Shown: piece by piece, positions 1 through 14,887 of the stretch
Layout: the number at the start of each line of letters is the position of its first letter
Position numbering within the stretch: the first letter of the stretch is position 1
From: Pseudomonas sp. Irchel 3E13
GTDB lineage: Bacteria > Pseudomonadota > Gammaproteobacteria > Pseudomonadales > Pseudomonadaceae
Length of the DNA stretch: 64,000 nt
Direction of reading: 5' to 3'
Assembly (NCBI RefSeq): GCF_900187455.1
Contig: NZ_FYDX01000003.1
Location: 186,001-250,000, forward strand
Program-made: the position numbers and the translations under genes
Notes under the pieces: generated by a model
The model's database searches: none
The model's input: the letters and a program-made list of their open reading frames with translations, nothing else
What the model was told of the DNA's origin: nothing

Positions 1-405
1 GAAGCACATACCGACTTCGTGTTCTCGGTGCTGGCCGAGGAGCTGGGCGTAGTGGGCTCGCTGGCGACGCTGGCGCTGTTCGTCTTCGTCACCGTCCGCG
101 CCTTGTACATCGGTCTGTGGGCCGAGAAAGCCAAGCAATTCTTCGCCGCCTACGTGGCGTTCGGGCTGGCGTTCCTGTGGATCGGCCAGTTCCTCATCAA
201 TATTGGTGTGAACATCGGCCTGCTGCCAACCAAAGGGCTGACCCTGCCTTTCCTCAGTTACGGGGGCAGTTCGCTGGTCATCTGCTGTGCCTGCGTGGGG
301 TTGCTGCTGCGCATCGAGTGGGAGAGCCGCACGCACCTGGGCAGCGAGGAACACGAGTTCGACGAAGACGACTTTGCCGAGGAGCCAAATCATCATGGCC
401 GCTGA
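1..405 (+). CDS. ftsW: FtsW, septal peptidoglycan glycosyltransferase (3' part only)
   Basis: The reading frame is open from the first base, so only the last 134 codons of this SEDS-family membrane protein are present. The visible part has two or three hydrophobic segments and the family signature for the last periplasmic loop (NIG..GLLPTKGLTLPFLSYGGSS, residues about 66-86 of the fragment). It ends in an acidic cytoplasmic tail. FtsW polymerises lipid II at the division septum with its partner PBP3. The stop codon overlaps the start of murG by 11 bases, which suggests translational coupling inside the dcw cluster. RodA is the only realistic alternative, but the gene order fixes the call. Confidence 0.93.
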   Translation, partial: EAHTDFVFSVLAEELGVVGSLATLALFVFVTVRALYIGLWAEKAKQFFAAYVAFGLAFLWIGQFLINIGVNIGLLPTKGLTLPFLSYGGSSLVICCACVGLLLRIEWESRTHLGSEEHEFDEDDFAEEPNHHGR

Positions 406-1466
406 CGGCAAGAACGTATTGATCATGGCCGGCGGAACCGGCGGCCATGTGTTCCCGGCACTCGCTTGTGCCCGGGAATTCCAGGCGCGCGGCTTCACTG
501 TGCACTGGCTGGGAACGCCACGCGGCATTGAAAACGAACTGGTGCCGCAGGCTGGCCTGCAATTGCACCTGATCAACGTCACTGGCCTGCGGGGCAAGAG
601 CAAGCTGTCGCTGCTCAAGGCGCCATTCACCCTGATCAAGGCCGTGCTGCAGGCGCGCCGGATCATCCGTCAGCTCAAGCCGGTTTGCGTGGTCGGCTTC
701 GGCGGTTACGTGACCGGCCCCGGCGGCGTTGCCGCGAGGCTGGCGGGCGTGCCGGTGGTGATCCACGAGCAGAACGCCCGTGCTGGCACCGCCAATCGGC
801 TGCTGGTTCCGCTGGCCGGTCGGGTCTGCGAAGCGTTCCCGGACACCTTCGGCGCTAGCGAAAAACGCCGTACCACCGGTAATCCGGTGCGCAGCGAACT
901 GTTTCTGGAACCTGTGCGTGAAGCCTTGCCAGGCCGCCGTGCGCGCCTGCTGGTGCTGGGCGGCAGCCTCGGTGCCGAACCCTTGAACAAGCTGTTGCCC
1001 CAGGCGCTGGCGCTGGTGCCGGAAGCCCTCCGTCCCGAGGTGTTCCACCAGGCCGGGAAGAATCATGACCAGATCACCGCCGAGCGTTATCGCGAAGCCG
1101 GGATCGAGGCTCAGGTTGAGCCGTTTATCAAGGATATGGCCCAAGCCTATGGCTGGGCCGACCTGGTGGTGTGCCGTGCCGGCGCGCTGACTGTCAGTGA
1201 ACTGGCGGCGGCAGGCCTGCCTTCGATGCTGGTGCCCTTGCCCCATGCGATCGACGACCACCAGACCCACAACGCCCATTATCTGGCCCGCGAAGGTGCT
1301 GCCTTCCTGATGCCACAAGCGACAACTGGCGCAGCGCAGCTCGCTGAACGCCTGAACGAGGTACTGATGCAACCGGAAAAACTCGACACCATGGCCGCCA
1401 CCGCGCGCCGCCTGGCCAAACCTGCTGCTACCCGCACCGTGGTCGACATCTGCCTGGAGGTGGCCC

Positions 1467-1474
<8 letters not shown>
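395..1474 (+). CDS. murG: UDP-GlcNAc:lipid I N-acetylglucosaminyltransferase MurG
   Basis: 359 residues, close to the usual 355-357. MurG transfers GlcNAc from UDP-GlcNAc to lipid I on the inner face of the cytoplasmic membrane, giving lipid II. The N-terminal glycine-rich loop [10 protein letters not shown] lies at residues 12-21, and the GT28 C-terminal donor-site region [17 protein letters not shown] is present. The ATG at 395 is chosen over the upstream in-frame codon at 287 because it gives the family length and the typical N-terminus. The start lies inside the ftsW 3' end, and the stop overlaps the murC start. Confidence 0.96.
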
Positions 1475-3874
<2,400 letters not shown>

Positions 3875-3878
3875 GCCC

Positions 3879-4745
3879 ATGCAAGGCGCGATGGTACGTC
3901 ATCAGCAACCCGCTCCCGGCCGCAAGCCGGTGCCGCGTGGTGCCAGCCGGATGGTGGCGAAAGAGCCACTGTCGGCGCGCCTGCCCAAGCCTGGCTTCAG
4001 TGTTTTCAAGCGACTGTTGTGGCCGATCCTGCTGGTGGCCGCGGGCTTTGGCGCCTATGAAGGCGCGCAGCGGTTGATGCCGTATGCCGACCGGCCGATC
4101 ACCAAGATCGCCGTGCAGGGCGACCTCAGCTACATCAGCCAGCAGGCGGTGCAGCAGCGGATCGCGCCTTATGTCGCGGCGAGCTTCTTCACCGTCGACC
4201 TGGCGAGCATGCGCGCCGAGCTGGAGCAGATGCCCTGGATCGCCCATGCCGAAGTACGCCGTGTATGGCCGGACGAGGTGGTGATCCGTCTCGAGGAGCA
4301 GTTGCCGGTGGCGCGCTGGGGTGATGATGCCTTGCTCAACAACCAGGGCCAAGCCTTCACGCCGCGCGAGCTGGCCAATTATGAGCACCTGCCGCAGTTG
4401 TTCGGGCCGCAGCGGGCTCAGCAACAAGTGATGCAGCAATATCAGGTACTGAACCAGATGCTGCGTCCCCTGGGCTTTTCGATCGCACGTCTGGAACTGC
4501 GCGAGCGTGGTAGCTGGTTCCTGACCACCGGCGCCGGAAGCGCCGGGCCGGGTATCGAACTGCTGCTGGGGCGTGACCATCTGGTGGAAAAGATGCGCCG
4601 CTTCATTGCCATTTATAACAAGACGCTCAAAGAACAGATCACGAACATCGCCCGCATCGATCTGCGTTACGCCAATGGCCTTGCCGTTGGCTGGCGGGAA
4701 CCGATTGCACCGCCCGCGGCCCAATCCGCCGTGGCGAAGAATTAG
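3879..4745 (+). CDS. ftsQ: Cell division protein FtsQ
   Basis: 288 residues with a basic cytoplasmic N-terminus, one membrane segment at about residues 45-62 ([18 protein letters not shown]) and then the periplasmic POTRA and beta domains. FtsQ links early and late divisome proteins through FtsL/FtsB. The ATG at 3879 lies 4 bases after the ddlB stop and gives the usual Pseudomonas length; an in-frame codon at 3804 lies inside ddlB and is rejected. ftsA follows after 14 bases. Confidence 0.94.
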   Translation: MQGAMVRHQQPAPGRKPVPRGASRMVAKEPLSARLPKPGFSVFKRLLWPILLVAAGFGAYEGAQRLMPYADRPITKIAVQGDLSYISQQAVQQRIAPYVAASFFTVDLASMRAELEQMPWIAHAEVRRVWPDEVVIRLEEQLPVARWGDDALLNNQGQAFTPRELANYEHLPQLFGPQRAQQQVMQQYQVLNQMLRPLGFSIARLELRERGSWFLTTGAGSAGPGIELLLGRDHLVEKMRRFIAIYNKTLKEQITNIARIDLRYANGLAVGWREPIAPPAAQSAVAKN

Positions 4746-4759
4746 AGAGAGGCAGGACC

Positions 4760-6013
4760 ATGGCAAACGCGCATAGCGGCAAAATGATCGTCGGGCTGGA
4801 TATCGGCACGTCCAAGGTGGTTGCACTGGTGGGCGAAGTCGCTGCTGACGGCACACTGGAAATCGTCGGTATCGGCACCCACCCGTCGCGCGGGTTGAAG
4901 AAAGGTGTGGTGGTCAACATCGAGTCCACCGTGCAGTCGATCCAGCGCGCCGTCGAAGAGGCGCAATTGATGGCCGGCTGCCGCATCCACTCGGCATTCG
5001 TCGGTGTGGCCGGCAACCACATCCGCAGCCTCAACTCCCACGGTATCGTCGCGATCCGCGACCGTGAAGTCAGCGCCGCGGACCTCGAGCGGGTACTGGA
5101 TGCCGCCCAGGCCGTTGCCATTCCTGCTGACCAGCGCGTGCTGCATACCCTGCCGCAGGACTACGTCATCGATAACCAGGAAGGCGTGCGTGAGCCACTG
5201 GGCATGTCCGGCGTGCGTCTGGAAGCCAAGGTGCACGTCGTGACCTGCGCGGTGAATGCTGCGCAGAACATCGAGAAATGCGTGCGCCGCTGCGGTCTGG
5301 AAATCGACGACATCATTCTCGAGCAACTGGCGTCGGCCTATTCCGTGCTGACCGATGACGAGAAAGAGCTGGGCGTGTGCCTGGTGGACATCGGTGGCGG
5401 CACCACCGACATCGCGATCTTCACCGAAGGCGCAATCCGCCACACCGCGGTGATCCCGATCGCTGGCGATCAGGTGACCAACGACATCGCCATGGCGCTG
5501 CGCACACCGACCCAGTACGCCGAAGAAATCAAGATCCGCTACGCCTGCGCCCTGGCCAAGCTGGCGGGTGCCGGCGAGACCATCAAGGTGCCAAGCGTGG
5601 GCGACCGCCCGCCGCGCGAACTGTCGCGCCAGGCCCTGGCTGAAGTGGTCGAGCCGCGCTACGACGAACTGTTCACCCTGATCCAGGCCGAGCTGCGCCG
5701 CAGCGGCTACGAGGATCTGGTTCCGGCCGGCATCGTGCTGACCGGCGGCACTTCGAAGATGGAAGGCGCGGTCGAACTGGCCGAGGAAATCTTCCACATG
5801 CCAGTACGCCTGGGCGTGCCGCACAGCGTTCGCGGCCTGAGTGATGTAGTGCGCAACCCGATTTACTCCACTGGTGTGGGTCTGCTGACCTACGGCCTGC
5901 TGAAGCAGTCCGATGGCGTGCCCGTGCCAGGTATTAGAAACGACAGCTATGGCGATGAACCAAAGGCTCCTGTGCTTGAGCGTTTCAAGCGTTGGGTCCA
6001 GGGCAACTTTTAA
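4760..6013 (+). CDS. ftsA: Cell division protein FtsA
   Basis: 417 residues. FtsA is an actin-fold ATPase that tethers FtsZ filaments to the cytoplasmic membrane. The phosphate-1 motif GLDIGTSKVVALV is at about residues 13-25, the phosphate-2 region CLVDIGGGTTDIAIF in the middle, and the adenosine region VLTGGTSKMEG near the C-terminus. The C-terminal end (RFKRWVQGNF) fits the expected amphipathic membrane-targeting helix. A ribosome site (AGAGAGGC) precedes the ATG. ftsZ follows after 57 bases. Confidence 0.97.
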   Translation: MANAHSGKMIVGLDIGTSKVVALVGEVAADGTLEIVGIGTHPSRGLKKGVVVNIESTVQSIQRAVEEAQLMAGCRIHSAFVGVAGNHIRSLNSHGIVAIRDREVSAADLERVLDAAQAVAIPADQRVLHTLPQDYVIDNQEGVREPLGMSGVRLEAKVHVVTCAVNAAQNIEKCVRRCGLEIDDIILEQLASAYSVLTDDEKELGVCLVDIGGGTTDIAIFTEGAIRHTAVIPIAGDQVTNDIAMALRTPTQYAEEIKIRYACALAKLAGAGETIKVPSVGDRPPRELSRQALAEVVEPRYDELFTLIQAELRRSGYEDLVPAGIVLTGGTSKMEGAVELAEEIFHMPVRLGVPHSVRGLSDVVRNPIYSTGVGLLTYGLLKQSDGVPVPGIRNDSYGDEPKAPVLERFKRWVQGNF

Positions 6014-6070
6014 GTTTCAAAGCAGTAGTGGTAGGCGCAAAAACTAGAGAAAAATGAAAGGAGAGGGAAA

Positions 6071-7267
6071 ATGTTCGAGCTCGTAGACAACGTCCCGCAA
6101 AGTCCGGTCATCAAAGTGATCGGCGTCGGTGGCGGCGGTGGCAACGCCGTCAATCACATGGTGAAGAGCAACATCGAAGGCGTCGAATTCATCTGCGCCA
6201 ACACTGATGCTCAGGCGCTGAAAAACATCGGCGCACGTACCATCCTGCAACTGGGTACCGGTGTGACCAAGGGCCTGGGTGCTGGCGCCAATCCGGAAGT
6301 CGGCCGTCAGGCGGCTCTGGAAGACCGTGAGCGCATCGCCGAAGTGCTGCAGGGCACCAACATGGTGTTCATCACCACTGGCATGGGCGGCGGTACCGGT
6401 ACTGGTGCTGCACCGATCATCGCCGAAGTGGCCAAGGAAATGGGCATCCTCACCGTTGCGGTGGTGACCCGTCCGTTCCCGTTCGAAGGTCGCAAGCGCA
6501 TGCAGATCGCCGATGAGGGCATCCGCGCGCTGGCTGAAAGCGTTGACTCGCTGATCACCATCCCGAACGAAAAGCTGCTGACCATCCTGGGCAAGGACGC
6601 GAGCCTGCTGTCCGCGTTCGCCAAGGCTGACGACGTGCTGGCGGGTGCCGTTCGCGGTATCTCCGACATCATCAAGCGTCCGGGCATGATCAACGTCGAC
6701 TTCGCCGACGTGCGTACCGTGATGAGCGAAATGGGCATGGCAATGATGGGTACCGGCTGCGCCAGCGGTCCGAACCGTGCTCGTGAAGCCACTGAAGCGG
6801 CCATTCGCAACCCGCTGCTGGAAGACGTCAACCTGCAGGGCGCGCGTGGCATCCTGGTGAACATCACCGCCGGTCCTGACCTGTCGCTGGGTGAGTACTC
6901 CGACGTGGGTAGCATCATCGAGGCGTTCGCGTCGGATCACGCAATGGTCAAGGTGGGTACCGTGATCGATCCGGACATGCGCGACGAGCTGCATGTAACC
7001 GTAGTGGCCACCGGCCTGGGTGCGAAAATCGAGAAGCCTGTGAAGGTCATCGACAACACCCTGCAATCCGCCGCGGCCCAGGCTTCGACCCCGGCTCCAG
7101 CGCCTGTGCGCCACGAGCAACCGGCAGTGAACTACCGCGACCTGGAGCGTCCTACCGTGATGCGCAACCAGACGCACGCCGGTGCTGCAGCGGCTGCCAA
7201 GCTCAATCCGCAAGACGACCTGGACTATCTGGACATCCCGGCTTTCCTGCGTCGCCAGGCCGATTAA
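6071..7267 (+). CDS. ftsZ: Cell division protein FtsZ
   Basis: 398 residues. FtsZ is the tubulin-like GTPase that forms the Z ring at midcell. The tubulin signature GGGTGTGAAP is at about residues 106-115. The N-terminal nucleotide-binding loop GVGGGGGNAVNHM is also clear. A variable Ala/Pro-rich linker leads to the conserved C-terminal peptide LDYLDIPAFLRRQ, which binds FtsA and ZipA. A strong ribosome site (AAAGGAGAGGG) sits just upstream, as expected for the most highly expressed gene of the cluster. Confidence 0.98.
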   Translation: MFELVDNVPQSPVIKVIGVGGGGGNAVNHMVKSNIEGVEFICANTDAQALKNIGARTILQLGTGVTKGLGAGANPEVGRQAALEDRERIAEVLQGTNMVFITTGMGGGTGTGAAPIIAEVAKEMGILTVAVVTRPFPFEGRKRMQIADEGIRALAESVDSLITIPNEKLLTILGKDASLLSAFAKADDVLAGAVRGISDIIKRPGMINVDFADVRTVMSEMGMAMMGTGCASGPNRAREATEAAIRNPLLEDVNLQGARGILVNITAGPDLSLGEYSDVGSIIEAFASDHAMVKVGTVIDPDMRDELHVTVVATGLGAKIEKPVKVIDNTLQSAAAQASTPAPAPVRHEQPAVNYRDLERPTVMRNQTHAGAAAAAKLNPQDDLDYLDIPAFLRRQAD

Positions 7268-7343
7268 TGAAATTTATCAGGGGTATTAGGGTGATTGGTG
7301 TTCAGCAAAGGCCGGGTCTGCTATTATCCCCAGCCTTTGTTGA

Positions 7344-8291
<948 letters not shown>

Positions 8292-8314
8292 GTTCGAACT
8301 CTCTCTCTAGTTTG

Positions 8315-8340
8315 AAGGCCACCTCCGGGTGGCCTTTTTT
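8315..8340 (+). terminator. Rho-independent terminator after lpxC
   Basis: A 9-bp perfect stem (AAGGCCACC / GGTGGCCTT) with a short loop is followed by six T residues on the plus strand. It closes the dcw-lpxC transcription unit. On the minus strand the hairpin has no T run, so it should not serve dciA. Confidence 0.88.
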
Positions 8341-8352
8341 ATTGCGCGGGAT

Positions 8353-8823
8353 TCACTCGGTCGGCGGGTTCTTGTTGCCCTTGCCATGGCTGGCCAGGCG
8401 CTCCAGCGCCGCGCGCAGGTTCGGGTCGCTGATACCTTCCGCCGTGGCCTGGATGTTCTCCGCCGACTTGCTCGAAATATCCATTACATGACCGCCGGGG
8501 CGCGGGCTGCTGGCGGTCGGCTGGACCTTGAACTGGATGCGGTTGAGGCTGACGAACACGTCGAGTTGTTGCAGCGCACGCTGTAGGCGTTTCTGCTGGT
8601 AGCGCAGACGCGTTGCCCAGTGGCCATCGGTGACCACCAGCAACAACGTACCCTCGCGCCACGAAGCGACATGGCAGTGCTCGCGGGCTGCGGGCTGCAA
8701 CTGGCTTTCTACCAGGCGCTGCAATTGCGCCAGACGCTGTGCATGGCTGAACAATGCCTTGAGGGGACGGGCTTCGCGCAGGAGTACGGCGGGGGCGCGA
8801 GCGGGAGAGGGGCGGTAGGCCAT
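8353..8823 (-). CDS. dciA: DUF721 protein, probable DciA replicative helicase loader/operator
   Basis: 156 residues from the ATG at 8823. An upstream in-frame ATG at 8877 gives 18 extra residues without family character and is rejected. The basic protein contains a DUF721 core (about residues 15-90) with KALFSHAQRL, LVESQLQPAA and WREGTLLLVVTDGHWATRLRYQ, followed by a low-complexity tail. In bacteria without a DnaC-type loader, DciA helps load DnaB. Its place beside secA and lpxC matches the P. aeruginosa locus reported for dciA (from memory). It converges on lpxC. Confidence 0.82.
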   Translation of the reverse strand: MAYRPSPARAPAVLLREARPLKALFSHAQRLAQLQRLVESQLQPAAREHCHVASWREGTLLLVVTDGHWATRLRYQQKRLQRALQQLDVFVSLNRIQFKVQPTASSPRPGGHVMDISSKSAENIQATAEGISDPNLRAALERLASHGKGNKNPPTE

Positions 8824-9104
8824 GAAGACACCTGCAATGACAGTGCTGGCAATCTTATCAGATCCCTCGCCGCACACCGGACGGATGCGATTGGCAGCAA
8901 TCTTGCGGCTGACGGGTTGAAGTTGGCGAAAAAGCCCTTATTGTAAAAAAGCCCCGTCAAAGCGCTGTGCCAGCATCGTGGAATTCCACCACTTTCCTCA
9001 CCATCGTTTCCGGGTAGAATGCTCGTTCGCATGCGGCCAATAAGGGCTGCACGGGCGACTCACGGGGCCGCCCTCCATCCCTATGTGTGGAAGATCCTGC
9101 CGAT

Positions 9105-11840
<2,736 letters not shown>

Positions 11841-11876
11841 TCTGACCCGCCAGTGTCACGCTGAAACATGAACACC

Positions 11877-11912
11877 ACGCCGCGACAGGCCTGACCCGTC
11901 GCGGCGTTGTTC
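11877..11912 (+). terminator. Possible terminator between secA and argJ
   Basis: A perfect 10-bp inverted repeat (ACGCCGCGAC / GTCGCGGCGT) with an 11-base loop is followed by TGTTCC. The stem is strong but the T tract is poor, so termination is plausible rather than certain. Confidence 0.4.
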
Positions 11913-11966
11913 CATCTCAAGCGCCGTCGATCAACGGCGGCATCTCAATGTTCTAGGAGCGCTTTC

Positions 11967-13184
11967 ATGGCTGTTGGTCTTGGTCCTTTGCCAACGTTGC
12001 ACCCGGTCCCCGGTTTCGAACTCGGTATCGCCTCGGCGGGCATCAAGCGTCCTGGGCGCAAGGATGTGGTGGTGATGCGCTGTGCCGAAGGCTCCAGCGT
12101 CGCTGGCGTTTTCACCCTGAACGCGTTCTGCGCTGCACCGGTGATCCTGGCCAAGCAGCGCGTGCAAGGCACCGTACGCTACCTGCTGACCAACACCGGT
12201 AACGCCAACGCCGGTACCGGCGCACCCGGCCTGGCCGCTGCCGAGCGCACCTGCGCCAAGCTGGCTGAGCTGACTGGCGTCGACGCCAGCGCCGTGCTGC
12301 CGTTCTCCACCGGCGTGATCGGTGAGCCGCTGCCGGTCGAGAAGATCGAAGGCGCGCTGCAGGCCGCTCTGGACAACCTGTCCGAAAACCACTGGGCTGA
12401 AGCCGCCACTGGCATCATGACCACCGACACCCTGCCCAAGGGCGCCAGCCGCCAGTTTCAGCACGAGGGTGTGACCATCACCGTGACTGGCATCAGCAAA
12501 GGCGCCGGGATGATCCGTCCGAACATGGCCACCATGCTCGGCTACATCGCCACCGACGCCAAAGTTGCGCCGGCGGTACTGAAAGACCTGATGCTGGACG
12601 GCGCCAACAAGTCGTTCAACCGCATCACCATCGATGGCGACACCTCGACCAACGACTGCTGCATGCTGATCGCCACCGGCAAGGCCGATGTCGCCGAAGT
12701 CACTGAAGCCAGCGGCCCGCTGTTCGAAGCCCTGAAAAAGGCCGTGTTCGAAGTCTGCATGGAAGTGGCCCAGGCCATCGTCCGTGACGGCGAAGGCGCG
12801 ACCAAGTTCGTGACCGTTGAGGTCAACGGTGGTGGCAATCATCAGGAGTGCCTGGACGTCGGCTACGCCGTTGCCCACTCGCCGCTGATCAAGACCGCAC
12901 TGTTCGCCTCCGACCCGAACTGGGGCCGCATCCTGGCGGCCGTTGGTCGTGCCGGCGTGGCGAACCTCGACGTCAGCCTGATCGACGTGTACCTGGGCAG
13001 CGTCTGCATCGCCAGCAAAGGCGGCCGCAGCGCGACCTACACCGAAGACCAGGGCTCCGCGGTCATGGCTCAGGAAGAGATCACCATCCGTATCGAGCTG
13101 GGCCGTGGTGATTGCAGTGAAACCATCTGGACCACCGACCTTTCTCACGAGTACGTGAAGATCAACGCCGAATACCGGACCTGA
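11967..13184 (+). CDS. argJ: Bifunctional glutamate N-acetyltransferase/ornithine acetyltransferase ArgJ
   Basis: 405 residues. ArgJ transfers acetyl from N-acetylornithine to glutamate and so recycles the acetyl group in arginine synthesis. The region KGAGMIRPNMATMLGY, which contains the Ala-Thr autocleavage site that yields the two subunits, lies near residue 180. The C-terminal SDPNWGRI stretch is also typical. AGGAG at 11955-11959 supports the ATG at 11967 over the in-frame codon at 11907. Confidence 0.96.
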   Translation: MAVGLGPLPTLHPVPGFELGIASAGIKRPGRKDVVVMRCAEGSSVAGVFTLNAFCAAPVILAKQRVQGTVRYLLTNTGNANAGTGAPGLAAAERTCAKLAELTGVDASAVLPFSTGVIGEPLPVEKIEGALQAALDNLSENHWAEAATGIMTTDTLPKGASRQFQHEGVTITVTGISKGAGMIRPNMATMLGYIATDAKVAPAVLKDLMLDGANKSFNRITIDGDTSTNDCCMLIATGKADVAEVTEASGPLFEALKKAVFEVCMEVAQAIVRDGEGATKFVTVEVNGGGNHQECLDVGYAVAHSPLIKTALFASDPNWGRILAAVGRAGVANLDVSLIDVYLGSVCIASKGGRSATYTEDQGSAVMAQEEITIRIELGRGDCSETIWTTDLSHEYVKINAEYRT

Positions 13185-13278
13185 TCGAACACGCGTCTCC
13201 GGCGAGCCCGCCAACCGCGGGCGGGCTTGCCGGTTCGGGTTATGTACCCAAGTGTGGATTTCTGGCGGAGAGTGAACG

Positions 13279-14223
13279 TTGAAACGAATTCATGTAGCAG
13301 CCGCGGTCATCCGCGGTGCGGACGGGCAAATCCTCATCGCCCGTCGCGACAAGACCCAGCATCAAGGCGGTCTCTGGGAGTTCCCCGGAGGCAAGGTTGA
13401 AGACGGCGAAACCGTGGATGCGGCCCTGGCGCGCGAACTGCGCGAAGAGCTGAGCATCGAAGTGACCGCAGCGCGGCCACTGATCAAGATCAAGCATGAC
13501 TACCCGGATAAACAGATCTTGCTGGATGTCTGGGACGTCAGCGGTTTCACGGGTGAACCCCATGGCGCCGAAGGCCAGCCGCTGGCCTGGGTGTCGCCGA
13601 AGGACCTGGCGCAGTACGAATTCCCCGAAGCCAACCGGCCGATCGTCGCCGCTGCGCGTTTGCCTAGTGAGTACCTGATCACGCCGGATGACCTGGAAGT
13701 CCCGCATATGCTGCGCGGTATCCAGAAAGCCATCGCCGGCGGGATCAAGCTGGTGCAACTGCGTGCGCCGAACATGTACGACCCCAAGTACCGCGATGTT
13801 GCGGTGGATGCGGCTGGACTCTGTGCGGGCAAGGCGCAATTGATGCTCAAGGGACCCCTGGAATGGCTGGGTGATTTCCCGTCGGCCGGCTGGCACCTGA
13901 CTTCCGAGCAACTGCGCAAGTACGCCGCCAATGGCCGACCGTTCCCCAAGGAGCGCTGGCTGGCTGCGTCCTGCCATAACGCCGAAGAATTGGCCCTGGC
14001 TGAGCAGATGGGCGTGGATTTCGTCACCTTGTCACCGGTGCAGGCCACCCAGACTCATCCAGAGGCACAGCCATTGGGTTGGGATGCAGCACAGCAACTG
14101 ATCGAAGGCTTCAACCGGCCGGTGTTCCTGCTGGGCGGCGTGGGCGCCGCCGAGCGCGAGCGCGCCTGGCGAGTTGGTGCACAAGGTGTGGCGGGGATCC
14201 GGGCGTTCTGGCCCGAGGTCTGA
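13279..14223 (+). CDS. Nudix hydrolase fused to a thiamine-phosphate-synthase-like domain
   Basis: 314 residues. The first ~130 residues form a MutT-type Nudix domain with a Nudix box starting FPGGKVEDGETVDAA and ending RELREEL, near residues 36-60. This part likely sanitises 8-oxo-dGTP. The remaining ~170 residues resemble ThiE/TenI barrels: LVQLRAPNMY, LSPVQATQTHPEA and FLLGGVG at the C-terminus. The start is TTG at 13279, since no ATG or GTG in frame gives the conserved MKRIHVAAAVI beginning. The fusion is common in Pseudomonas; thiamine-synthetic activity of the C-terminal half is not assured. Confidence 0.88.
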   Translation: MKRIHVAAAVIRGADGQILIARRDKTQHQGGLWEFPGGKVEDGETVDAALARELREELSIEVTAARPLIKIKHDYPDKQILLDVWDVSGFTGEPHGAEGQPLAWVSPKDLAQYEFPEANRPIVAAARLPSEYLITPDDLEVPHMLRGIQKAIAGGIKLVQLRAPNMYDPKYRDVAVDAAGLCAGKAQLMLKGPLEWLGDFPSAGWHLTSEQLRKYAANGRPFPKERWLAASCHNAEELALAEQMGVDFVTLSPVQATQTHPEAQPLGWDAAQQLIEGFNRPVFLLGGVGAAERERAWRVGAQGVAGIRAFWPEV

Positions 14224-14289
14224 GTCGAATCCATTGGGGCTGCTTTGCAGCCCTTCGCGACGGTCCAGTGTCCCGGCAATCGGTGCAAC

Positions 14290-14312
14290 CGTAGGCGCGA
14301 GCTTGCTCGCGA
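14290..14312. repeat. Single REP element
   Basis: A REP unit reading GTAGGCGCGAGCTTGCTCGCG lies between the convergent Nudix-ThiE gene and the cobalamin adenosyltransferase gene. It is an imperfect palindrome of the type scattered through fluorescent pseudomonad genomes. No second inverted unit accompanies it here. Confidence 0.8.
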
Positions 14313-14323
14313 TGTGGCCTGGC

Positions 14324-14884
14324 TCAGGGTTTCGCCGAGGCCTGCCATAGCACTTCGCCGATACCCTGGCGCCGCCCGATCAGGCGTGCCGCGACGAACA
14401 GCAGATCCGACAGCCGATTGATGTAAGCCAGCCCGACACCCGCCAGCGGCTCGATCGCGTTGAGCTGCTGGCAGCGCCGCTCGGCGCTGCGGGCCAGACT
14501 GCGGCAGACATGGGCCTGGGCCACCAGCGCCGAACCGCCGGGCAGGATGAAGTTCTCCAGCGGACCCAGCTCTTCGTTCCAGCGATCAATGGCTGCTTCC
14601 AGCCGCTCCACTTCAACGGCGTTCAGCGCCTGATAGCTGGGCATCGCCAATTCGCCACCAAGGTCGAACAAGCGATGCTGACAGGGCGCCAGCACCTCGA
14701 TCACTTCCTCCAGCCCCTGTTCTGCCAGGCCAGCCAGCAGCAATCCCAGCTGACTGTTCAGCGTATCGACTTCGCCGATAGCTTCGATGCGCGGATGGTC
14801 CTTGGGCACGCGGCGGCCGTCACCGAGGCCGGTTTCGCCCTTGTCGCCGGTACGGGTGTAGATCTTCGACAGGCGAAAGCCCAT
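14324..14884 (-). CDS. PduO-type cob(I)yrinic acid a,c-diamide adenosyltransferase
   Basis: 186 residues. The enzyme transfers the adenosyl group of ATP to corrinoid cobalt and so makes coenzyme B12. The N-terminal ATP loop TRTGDKGETGLGDG is at about residues 10-23, followed by EVDTLNSQLG. The C-terminal half has CRSLARSAERRC and YINRLSDLLFVAAR, all characteristic of the PduO fold. Its ATG lies only 3 bases after the stop of the upstream sensor kinase gene, so the two are probably co-translated. It is not part of a cob gene cluster here. Confidence 0.9.
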   Translation of the reverse strand: MGFRLSKIYTRTGDKGETGLGDGRRVPKDHPRIEAIGEVDTLNSQLGLLLAGLAEQGLEEVIEVLAPCQHRLFDLGGELAMPSYQALNAVEVERLEAAIDRWNEELGPLENFILPGGSALVAQAHVCRSLARSAERRCQQLNAIEPLAGVGLAYINRLSDLLFVAARLIGRRQGIGEVLWQASAKP

Positions 14885-14887
14885 GGT

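Noticed and set aside
8824..9104. Possible extra gene between dciA and secA
   Set aside because: Short plus-strand frames such as 8620-8946 overlap dciA antisense and show no family features; the gap most likely holds the promoters.
13204..13231. Hairpin after argJ (GCCCGCC / GGCGGGC)
   Set aside because: Stem is good but it is not followed by T residues, and it lies close to the next gene; not called as a terminator.
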